A DNA stretch of 64,000 nucleotides from Limnohabitans sp. G3-2 (GTDB lineage Bacteria; Pseudomonadota; Gammaproteobacteria; Burkholderiales; Burkholderiaceae_C), in assembly GCF_002778275.1 (NCBI RefSeq), contig NZ_NESG01000003.1, positions 248,001 through 312,000 of the forward strand. Direction: 5' to 3'. The notes beneath the pieces were generated by a model, which saw nothing but the letters and a program-made list of their open reading frames with translations, had not been told where the DNA came from and did no database searches. Positions 1 to 6,835 of the stretch are shown here, one piece after another. Position 1 is the stretch's first letter, and each line of letters starts with the position of its first letter. Both the position numbers and the translations under genes were made by a program.

Positions 1-86
1 GCCGTATAAACTGCCCTCCAGAGACTGGGCATCCCTCCCGCACCGAGGTCGACGCCCAACCACAGACACAAGGCACAGAGGCGCCC

Positions 87-1478
87 ATGAAAGCAGAGCA
101 AAACGAGTTGATCACCCGCATCGGGCCCGGCACGCCCTGCGGCGCGGTCATGCGCCACTACTGGCAGCCCGTGGCCCTGGTGGACGAGTTCAACCCCGCG
201 CTCGATCCGCGCATGGCGATTCGCCCCGTCAAAGCCGTGCGCATTCTGGGACAGGACCTGGTGCTGTTTCGCAACGCGCTGGGCGAGTACGGTTTGCTCG
301 ATCGCGACTGCCCGCACCGTGGCGCGGACCTGGCCTATGGGCGCAACGAAGGCGATGGCCTGCGCTGCCCCTTTCATGGCTGGAAGTTCGACGTGACGGG
401 CCAATGCATCGAAACGCCTGCCGAGCCCACGGGCAGCGCACTGTGCAAGCGGGTGCGCCAGCGCAGTTACCCGGTCATGGAGCGCAGTGGCATCCTTTTT
501 GGCTGGTTCGGCCCCGAAGGCCAGACGCCCCCGCCCTTGCCGGGCATCGACGCCTTCAGCGCCCCGGCAACGCACACCTTTGCTTTCAAAGGGCTGTGGC
601 ATTGCAACTGGCTGCAGGCCTTTGAGGTGGGCATTGACCCGGCGCACGCTTCGTACTTGCACCGTTTTTTCCAAGACGAATCGCTCGAAGGCAGTTATGG
701 CCGCCAGTTCCGGGGCGCGAGCGCGGGCGATGTGCAAGGCGAGCGTTGGCCCATGACGCGCGTGATGCGTGAACTGGACCAGCCCGAGATTTCATTTGAG
801 CCCACCGATGCGGGCATGCGCCTGACGGCGCTGCGCCCGATCCACGAGGCGCTGACCCATGTGCGGGTGACCCACGCGCTGTTCCCGCACACTTTTGTGA
901 TTCCGCTGTCCGAGACCATGACCATCACGCAGATGCATGTGCCGGTGGACGACACGCACACCTATTGGTATTCGGTGTTCACCAGCTTTGACAGCCCGGT
1001 TGACAAAGAAGCCATGCGCCAGCAGCGCCTGCCCTCGGTCACCCTGCCGGACTACATCCCCAAGGCGGGCCGACACAACCACTGGGGCTTCAACCCCGAA
1101 GAGCAAGTGGCGCGCACTTACCTTGGCATGGGCGAGGACGACATCAATGTGCACGACCAGTGGGCCTGCGAAAGCATGGGGGCGATCCAGGACCGCACCC
1201 GCGAGCACCTGGGCACCAGCGACAAGGTGATCATGGCCCATCGGCGCATGCTGCTCAAAGCCATCGAGGTGGTGCAAGCCGGGGGCTCGCCACCCGGCTT
1301 TGCGCAAGCGGCTGTGGCCAGCCAGCGCGTGGGCCCCGACACGGTGGACGGCATCGCCCCCAGCGGACAGTGGCCGCAGTGGTGGCGCCAGGCGTGTGAT
1401 GCCAAGCGCAGCGGCGCACCGTGGGACGCGGCACTGCCGGGCCCTGTGGCCGCTTCAGCCGACACGGGTGCGGCATGA
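87..1478 (+). CDS. Rieske non-heme iron oxygenase, alpha subunit (phthalate-dioxygenase-like family)
   Basis: The protein (463 aa) is a terminal oxygenase that would use electrons from a ferredoxin to hydroxylate or demethylate an organic substrate. A Rieske [2Fe-2S] motif is visible as C75-P-H77 and C94-P-F-H97, and the mononuclear iron site as D184-P-A-H187 and H192. The N-terminus (EQNELITRIGPGTPCG) and length match the single-subunit phthalate 4,5-dioxygenase type rather than the alpha3beta3 type; no beta subunit is nearby. Its stop overlaps the start of the glutamine-synthetase-like gene by ATGA, and a ferredoxin gene follows, so the three probably form one operon. No reductase gene is in view; one may lie upstream of the window. 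The substrate is not inferable from sequence. Confidence 0.9.
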   Translation: MKAEQNELITRIGPGTPCGAVMRHYWQPVALVDEFNPALDPRMAIRPVKAVRILGQDLVLFRNALGEYGLLDRDCPHRGADLAYGRNEGDGLRCPFHGWKFDVTGQCIETPAEPTGSALCKRVRQRSYPVMERSGILFGWFGPEGQTPPPLPGIDAFSAPATHTFAFKGLWHCNWLQAFEVGIDPAHASYLHRFFQDESLEGSYGRQFRGASAGDVQGERWPMTRVMRELDQPEISFEPTDAGMRLTALRPIHEALTHVRVTHALFPHTFVIPLSETMTITQMHVPVDDTHTYWYSVFTSFDSPVDKEAMRQQRLPSVTLPDYIPKAGRHNHWGFNPEEQVARTYLGMGEDDINVHDQWACESMGAIQDRTREHLGTSDKVIMAHRRMLLKAIEVVQAGGSPPGFAQAAVASQRVGPDTVDGIAPSGQWPQWWRQACDAKRSGAPWDAALPGPVAASADTGAA

Positions 1479-2956
1479 GTTTCGCTGAACGCTGCGGCCT
1501 GCAAACCCGCGAACGGCAAGCCGCTTGCGAGCACTTGCTCCGGCAGGTGCAAGCCTCGGGCATCGAGCTGATCCGCCTGGGATGGTGCGACCTGCACGGC
1601 GTGGTGCGCGGCAAAACCATTGTGTCTTCGCAGCTGCGCCAGGCCTTGAGCCAGGGCATCGGCATGGTCAGCACCTTGCTGCTCAAAGACAGTTCAGACC
1701 GTACCGCCTTCAAGGTGTTCGAGCCAGGCATCGAAGAGACCCTGCCCGGCTTTGCCGGGGCCAGCAACCTCACGCTCATGCCCGACCCGGCCAGCTGGCA
1801 TGTGCTGCCTTGGACCGAAAAAACCGGCTGGCTGCAGTGCCAACCCTATTTGGCGGATGGCCGCATCGTGCCGCTCGATTCGCGCCATGTGCTGCAGCAA
1901 GCCGTGCAGCGACTGGCCGAGCGCGGCTGGCAAATGCGCTGCGGGCTCGAGATCGAGTTCCACATCTACCGCCTCAAAGACCCGCTGCACGGCCAGGATC
2001 TGGACCCGAACCGCGCCGCATGGCCCGGCCCTGCGCCGGAGGTCAACCTGATCCACCCGGGCTACAACCTGCTGACCGAAGGCTGGTTTGACCGGGCCGA
2101 AGAGCCGCTGCGCATCGTGCAGCGCACCGCCCAAGCCCTGGGCCTGCCGCTGATTTCCCTCGAAATCGAACTGGGCCCCAGCCAGGTGGAGGCGGTGTTC
2201 GACGTGAGCGATGTACTGACCGCCGCCGACAACATGGTGCTGTTTCGCAACGCCACGCGTCAGGCCCTGCGCCGCGCCGGCTACCACGCCACCTTCATGT
2301 GCCGCCCGCCGTTTGAGCACATCATGTCCAGCGGCTGGCACCTGCACCAGTCCCTCTGCGAAGCGCGCTCGGGACGCCATGTGTTCATGCGCGATGCCGC
2401 AGCACCGGGCTGCGGTGTGCGCGATGCGCGGCAGGTGCTCAGCGACGTGGGGGCATCCTGGCTGGCGGGTCTGCTCTCGCATGCCCCGGCCTTGACGGCC
2501 TTGTGCACCAGCACCAGCAATGGCTATGGGCGTTTCAGGCCCAACGCGATGGCGCCTCAGTCCATGGTGTGGGGACGTGACAACCGGGGCGCCATGCTGC
2601 GTGTCATCGGCACACCCGGCGACAGCGCCACCCGCATTGAAAACCGCCTGGGCGAACCCGCGGCCAACCCTTACCTGTACATGGCCTCGCAAATCCACGC
2701 AGGGCTCGATGGCGTGGACGCGCAGCTGCAAGCGCCCCCCGCCACCGAAAACCCTTACGCGCCAGGCCCGGCCACCATCCCGACCAGCCTGGCCGATGCG
2801 GTGCAGGCCTTGCAATCCGACGCCGCCTTGTGCCAGGCGCTGGGGCAGCCCTTTGTCGGCTACTACAGCACCCTCAAACTGGCCGAGCACCAGCGCATGG
2901 TGCAGGCCGAAGACGTCCAGGAATTCCACCGCCGCGAATACTTCGGGCGCATTTGA
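1475..2956 (+). CDS. Glutamine synthetase-like gamma-glutamyl ligase
   Basis: This 493-aa member of the glutamine synthetase superfamily has the beta-grasp start (IELIRLGWCDLHGVVRGK), the metal and glutamate binding strand (GLEIEFHIY), an EIELGPSQVE segment, the HIMSSGWHLHQSL histidine motif and the late Arg/Glu motif RIENRLGEPAANPY. I chose the ATG at 1475 because it overlaps the oxygenase stop as ATGA; the open frame extends upstream without support. Family members outside nitrogen assimilation ligate glutamate to amines (PuuA, the aniline-pathway GS-like proteins). Sitting between a Rieske oxygenase and a ferredoxin, it may glutamylate an amine substrate before or after oxygenation; this is inference. 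It is unlikely to be housekeeping GlnA given the context and divergent motifs. Confidence 0.85.
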   Translation: MSFAERCGLQTRERQAACEHLLRQVQASGIELIRLGWCDLHGVVRGKTIVSSQLRQALSQGIGMVSTLLLKDSSDRTAFKVFEPGIEETLPGFAGASNLTLMPDPASWHVLPWTEKTGWLQCQPYLADGRIVPLDSRHVLQQAVQRLAERGWQMRCGLEIEFHIYRLKDPLHGQDLDPNRAAWPGPAPEVNLIHPGYNLLTEGWFDRAEEPLRIVQRTAQALGLPLISLEIELGPSQVEAVFDVSDVLTAADNMVLFRNATRQALRRAGYHATFMCRPPFEHIMSSGWHLHQSLCEARSGRHVFMRDAAAPGCGVRDARQVLSDVGASWLAGLLSHAPALTALCTSTSNGYGRFRPNAMAPQSMVWGRDNRGAMLRVIGTPGDSATRIENRLGEPAANPYLYMASQIHAGLDGVDAQLQAPPATENPYAPGPATIPTSLADAVQALQSDAALCQALGQPFVGYYSTLKLAEHQRMVQAEDVQEFHRREYFGRI

Positions 2957-2997
2957 CCCGCTTTTGAATCAGAACGCCCAAGGGCGAAGCATTGAAC

Positions 2998-3327
2998 ATG
3001 ATCACGATCCACCTGCACCCCCACGACACCACACAAGCGGCGCGCACCCTGCAAGCCCTGCCCGGCCAAAGCCTGATGCAGGCGGCTGTTGATGCGAATT
3101 GGCCCGGCATTCAAGCCGATTGTGGTGGGCTGCTGACCTGCGCCACCTGCCATGTGGTGGTGCACAGCGACTGGCAGGGCAAGTTGCCGCCGGTGAGCCC
3201 CGACGAAGACGGCATGCTGGCCTTCACCGCCCAAACGCGCGAGGTGGGCAGCCGCTTGTCGTGTCAGATTGAACTCACACCCGAGCTGGACGGCCTGCAG
3301 GTCACGCTGCCCGCCAGCCAGTACTGA
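2998..3327 (+). CDS. [2Fe-2S] ferredoxin, adrenodoxin/putidaredoxin type
   Basis: A 109-aa ferredoxin with cluster ligands C42, C48, C51 and C89 in the C-x5-C-x2-C...C arrangement of vertebrate/ISC-type ferredoxins. It most likely feeds electrons to the Rieske oxygenase two genes upstream. The start is the ATG at 2998 (an in-frame TTG at 2992 is the alternative); an AGGGCGA stretch about 12 nt upstream is a poor ribosome site. Its stop is one base from the stop of the convergent ffh gene, with no terminator between them. Confidence 0.87.
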   Translation: MITIHLHPHDTTQAARTLQALPGQSLMQAAVDANWPGIQADCGGLLTCATCHVVVHSDWQGKLPPVSPDEDGMLAFTAQTREVGSRLSCQIELTPELDGLQVTLPASQY

Positions 3328-3328
3328 A

Positions 3329-4714
3329 TCAGCGCGGCATGCCGGGGAAGCCCCCGCCGCCGCCCATCATGCCTTTCATGGCACCCATGCGTTTCATCAT
3401 TTTCATCATGCCGCCGCCGGACATTTTTTTCATCATGTCCTGCATTTGCTCAAACTCCTTGAGCAGGCGGTTGACATCCTGCACCTGAACGCCTGCGCCT
3501 GCTGCAATGCGGCGCTTGCGGGTCGCCTTGATCAACTCGGGCTTGCTGCGCTCCTTGGGGGTCATGCTGTGGATGATGCCCTGCTTGCGACCGATGTCTT
3601 TTTCGACCTTGTCCATGTCCATGGCGCCGGCTTTGGCCGACAGCTGCGACGGCAATTTGTCCATCAAACTCGACAAACCACCCATCTGTTTCATCTGCTG
3701 GATCTGAGCCAAAAAGTCATTCAGATCAAACCCACCACCGCTCTTGACCTTGGCGGCCAGCTTTTGTGCAGCCTCCATGTCCACGCCAGCCGTGACCTGC
3801 TCGACCAAGGCCACGATGTCGCCCATGCCCAGCACACGGCCCGCGTGCCGTTCGGCATCGAACACTTCAAGGCCGTCAATTTTCTCGCTCGTGCCCGCAA
3901 ACTTGATCGGCACGCCCGTGATCTGTCGCACTGACAGGGCCGCACCACCGCGTGAGTCGCCATCGAGCTTGGTCAACACGATACCGGTCAAAGGCAGTGC
4001 ATCACTGAAAGCCTTCGCCGTGTTGGCCGCGTCTTGGCCCTGCATGGCGTCGACCACAAACAAGGTTTCAACCGGCTTCAATTCGGCGTGCAAGGCCTTG
4101 ATCTCGGTCATCAGCGCTTCGTCAATCGCCAGCCGGCCAGCGGTATCGACCAGCAGCACATCAAAGAAGTGCTTGCGGGCGTAGTCGATGGCGGCACGCG
4201 CGATGTCGATCGGCTTTTGGTCGGGCGTGCTGGGGAACCATTCGGCCCCGGCCTGAGCGGTCACCGTCTTGAGCTGTTCGATGGCGGCGGGGCGGTACAC
4301 GTCACCTGAAACCGTGAGCACTTTTTTCTTGCGCTTGTCGATCAGATGCTTGGCCAGCTTGGCCGTGGTGGTGGTTTTACCCGCGCCTTGCAAACCCGCC
4401 ATCAAGATCACGGCCGGGGGTTGGGCCGCCAGATTGATGTCCGAGACGCCCTCGCCCATGGTGGCGGCCAGCTCGCGGTTGACCACGCCCACCAAAGCCT
4501 GGCCGGGCTTGAGAGAACCCATGACCTCTTGGCCCAGGGCTTTTTCCTTCACGCGGGCAATGAAGTCGCGAACCACCGGCAAGGCCACATCGGCTTCGAG
4601 CAAGGCCATGCGCACCTCGCGCAGCATGTCGGCCACGTTCGATTCGGTGATGCGGGCCTGCCCGCTGAGGGTCTTGACGAGGCGTGAAAGTTTGTCGGTC
4701 AGGGCGGAGGCCAT
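3329..4714 (-). CDS. ffh: Signal recognition particle GTPase Ffh (SRP54)
   Basis: The 461-aa protein has the SRP54 N domain, the G domain with P-loop GLQGAGKTTTTAK, DTAGRL and TKLDGDSRGGAA, and a C-terminal M domain very rich in methionine (runs such as MMKMMKRMGAMKGMMGG), which binds hydrophobic signal sequences and 4.5S RNA. With FtsY it targets nascent membrane proteins to the translocon. Length and motif order are typical. It is divergent from the ypjD-like gene, the same neighbourhood as in enterobacteria, and the 78-bp gap must hold both promoters. Confidence 0.97.
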   Translation of the reverse strand: MASALTDKLSRLVKTLSGQARITESNVADMLREVRMALLEADVALPVVRDFIARVKEKALGQEVMGSLKPGQALVGVVNRELAATMGEGVSDINLAAQPPAVILMAGLQGAGKTTTTAKLAKHLIDKRKKKVLTVSGDVYRPAAIEQLKTVTAQAGAEWFPSTPDQKPIDIARAAIDYARKHFFDVLLVDTAGRLAIDEALMTEIKALHAELKPVETLFVVDAMQGQDAANTAKAFSDALPLTGIVLTKLDGDSRGGAALSVRQITGVPIKFAGTSEKIDGLEVFDAERHAGRVLGMGDIVALVEQVTAGVDMEAAQKLAAKVKSGGGFDLNDFLAQIQQMKQMGGLSSLMDKLPSQLSAKAGAMDMDKVEKDIGRKQGIIHSMTPKERSKPELIKATRKRRIAAGAGVQVQDVNRLLKEFEQMQDMMKKMSGGGMMKMMKRMGAMKGMMGGGGGFPGMPR

Positions 4715-4792
4715 GGGGGGAATCCAGATATTTCAGGTCCAGCCTGTTGGCGCCACCCCATTGGCAGCGCCTGAAAGGCTAAACTCGGTGTC

Positions 4793-5596
4793 ATGATTTT
4801 AGCGAGTCCCCCATTTTGGACGCTGCCCGCCACCGTGCTGGCGGCTTTGGCCTACGGCCTGCCAGCCTTGGCGGGTGAGCGTCTGTCCCACGCGCATGCA
4901 CGTCGCCTGCTGGGGATCGCTTGGGCCGCCCATGCCGTGGCATTGTTGAGTTTGTGGGTTGGCCCTGCGCACTTTGGTTTTGCGCCCGCGATTTCGGTGA
5001 CCGCTTGGCTGGTGGTGAGCGCCTACATATTAGAGAGCCAGTTTTTTCCCAAATTCAAAGCCCGCTGGACCATGGGCAGCCTGGGGGCCCTGGCCGTCGT
5101 GCTGGCTTGGTTCTTCCCCGGCAGCCCCCTGTCAGCGCAAGCCTCCGCTTGGCTGCCTTTGCATTGGGCTTTGGGTTTGTCTGCTTACGGCATGTTTGGG
5201 GCCGCCGTGGTTCACGGCTGGATGATGACCCGCGCTGAGCGGGACATCCGGCAAGCCCACGATGCCAGCAGTGGCGTGCCCCTCTTGACGCTCGAACGCC
5301 TCACCTTCCGCTTCGTGCTGGCCGGTTTTGTTTTGTTGACCGCCACCTTGGTCGCTGGCGTTTTGTTTGGTGATGCGCTGTATGGTCAAGGCCAAGGCCA
5401 CTGGCGCTGGGATCACAAAACCATTTTTGCGTTGCTGTCTTGGCTGACTTTTGCCGTCTTGTTATGGGGCCGCAGCCAGTGGGGCTGGCGAGGTCGTCGG
5501 GCCGTTCGGGTGCTTTACATTGGCGCGAGTTTGTTGCTGCTGTCTTATGCAGGCTCCCGATTTGTCATGGAAATTTTGCTGGGGCGCATGGGATGA
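4793..5596 (+). CDS. ypjD: CcsA-family inner membrane protein (YpjD-like)
   Basis: A 267-aa polytopic membrane protein with about eight hydrophobic segments, belonging to the cytochrome c assembly (CcsA/CcmC/HemX) superfamily. Conserved-looking loops include HWALGLSAYGMFGAAVVHGW and GHWRWDHKTIFALLSW, the histidine-bearing segments that in relatives contact haem. In E. coli the homologue ypjD also sits beside ffh. A haem-related role is a family inference; other E. coli work links YpjD to metal homeostasis. Its stop overlaps the next gene by ATGA. Confidence 0.85.
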   Translation: MILASPPFWTLPATVLAALAYGLPALAGERLSHAHARRLLGIAWAAHAVALLSLWVGPAHFGFAPAISVTAWLVVSAYILESQFFPKFKARWTMGSLGALAVVLAWFFPGSPLSAQASAWLPLHWALGLSAYGMFGAAVVHGWMMTRAERDIRQAHDASSGVPLLTLERLTFRFVLAGFVLLTATLVAGVLFGDALYGQGQGHWRWDHKTIFALLSWLTFAVLLWGRSQWGWRGRRAVRVLYIGASLLLLSYAGSRFVMEILLGRMG

Positions 5597-5829
5597 AATA
5601 CTTGCTGATTTTGCTGCTGGTGTTGTTCGTCATTTGGGCCGTCAAGCGAGGTCGGGCGCCCAAGCCCCCTCAAACGCCAGCCAAACAGGAAGGGGCTGCG
5701 CCATCCGAGATGGTCTCTTGCGCCCATTGCGGCATCCACTTGCCACAAGAAGAAGCCGTCGCGGGTCAACAAGGTCTTTACTGCAGCACCGACCACCGCT
5801 CTGCGGCACAAGACCGCAACCCGGTCTAA
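5593..5829 (+). CDS. PP0621-family small membrane-anchored Cys protein
   Basis: A 78-aa protein starting at the ATG that overlaps the preceding stop (ATGA), so probably translationally coupled. It has an N-terminal transmembrane anchor (KYLLILLLVLFVIWAVK), a Pro/Lys linker and a C-terminal zinc-ribbon-like knuckle CAHCGIHLPQ...YCSTDHR. It resembles the PP0621 family of unknown function that often accompanies ypjD-like or ampD genes. Function unknown. Confidence 0.75.
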   Translation: MKYLLILLLVLFVIWAVKRGRAPKPPQTPAKQEGAAPSEMVSCAHCGIHLPQEEAVAGQQGLYCSTDHRSAAQDRNPV

Positions 5830-5845
5830 GGCCAGCGCGCGGCAC

Positions 5846-6427
5846 ATGCCTTCCGAGCCCACTCTTGCGCCTTGGCACCAAGGCTGGCACAGACAAGCTC
5901 AGCACTTGAAGTCTCCCAATTTTGGGCCCCGCCCTGGCGGCGTTTGCATCGATTTGATCGTGGTCCATTCGATCAGCCTACCGCCAGGTCAATATGGTGG
6001 CGATGCGGTACAGCGCCTGTTCACCAACCGGCTCGACTGGGATGCCCACCCTTACTTTCAAAGCATTCGTGGCCTGGAGGTGTCCTCTCACTTCTTCATC
6101 CGGCGCGACGGCGCCTTGTGGCAATTTGTCAGCTGTGATGAACGCGCCTGGCATGCGGGGGCCTCTCAATACCAAGGCCAAAGCAATTGCAACGACAACT
6201 CTGTGGGCATCGAACTGGAAGGCTTGGAGGGCGAGACCTTCGAAGATGCCCAATACCACGCATTGGCCCAGTTGTGCCGCGACCTGGCGCAGCACTACCC
6301 CATCGCGCATGTCGCAGGGCATGAGCACATTGCACCGGGCAGAAAACTGGACCCCGGTCCCGGCTTTGATTGGACACACCTTCAAAAGTTGCTGGACTTT
6401 CCAGCCCAGGCCTTCCCTGAGCGCTGA
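5846..6427 (+). CDS. ampD: 1,6-anhydro-N-acetylmuramyl-L-alanine amidase AmpD
   Basis: A 193-aa zinc amidase of the amidase_2 family, cytoplasmic (no signal peptide). It cleaves the lactyl-amide between anhydro-MurNAc and the stem peptide during peptidoglycan recycling. Zinc ligands correspond to H41, H159 and D169; the segments VVHSISLPP and GHEHIAPGRKLDPGP are diagnostic. Its product, free tripeptide, is the substrate of Mpl, also encoded in this window at 16879. Start taken at the ATG 16 bp after the preceding stop. Confidence 0.95.
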   Translation: MPSEPTLAPWHQGWHRQAQHLKSPNFGPRPGGVCIDLIVVHSISLPPGQYGGDAVQRLFTNRLDWDAHPYFQSIRGLEVSSHFFIRRDGALWQFVSCDERAWHAGASQYQGQSNCNDNSVGIELEGLEGETFEDAQYHALAQLCRDLAQHYPIAHVAGHEHIAPGRKLDPGPGFDWTHLQKLLDFPAQAFPER

Positions 6428-6450
6428 ATTTGACCGTCTGTCAAAAAAAT

Positions 6451-6476
6451 AGCGTTGGGCCACGCCCGCTGTTTTT
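6451..6476 (+). terminator. Probable intrinsic terminator after ampD
   Basis: Just after the ampD stop, AGC-gtt-GGGC-cac-GCCC-GCT forms a GC-rich stem with a three-base bulge, followed by GTTTTTA. The stem is short, so termination strength is uncertain. From here to 6706 I see no gene or clear signal. Confidence 0.5.
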
Positions 6477-6706
6477 ATCTGCCACCGGCCGGAAATCCGC
6501 CCATGTCCCCATCCAGACTTTCGCCTGCCATCAAGGCGCGCTGCAACAAAGTGCTTGGCAGGCCTCTACTGGCTTGAAATGACAAGTTCAAATCGCACCA
6601 AATCAAGCCTTCCCAGCCACTTTTTCAGCAAGTAAAAAAGTGCACCACAACGGCGGCGCCAAGAATAATTCCAGGGCGTCGCAAGAAACAGACAAAACTG
6701 GCCAGT

Positions 6707-6754
6707 ACACTACCTGTAGTGGCTTGTGCAGTTGTCAGACACCAGATATAGTGT
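6707..6754 (+). promoter_or_regulatory. Tandem NrdR boxes overlapping the nrdAB promoter
   Basis: Two 16-bp sites fit the NrdR box consensus ACAC-N8-GTGT: ACACTACCTGTAGTGG (6707-6722) and ACACCAGATATAGTGT (6739-6754). Their starts are 32 bp apart, three helical turns, the paired arrangement known for NrdR operators. A promoter TTGTGC (6724-6729), 17-bp spacer, TATAGT (6747-6752) lies between and within them, so NrdR would cover the -10. This predicts repression of nrdAB when the (d)ATP state loads NrdR. nrdR itself is not in the window. Confidence 0.85.
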
Positions 6755-6835
6755 CTCTTACAAATTTTCACAACTGCACAAAGCGCTGATTTGCGCGCTT
6801 CGCCCAAGCCTTCAGAACCGAAAAAAATCACAGAA

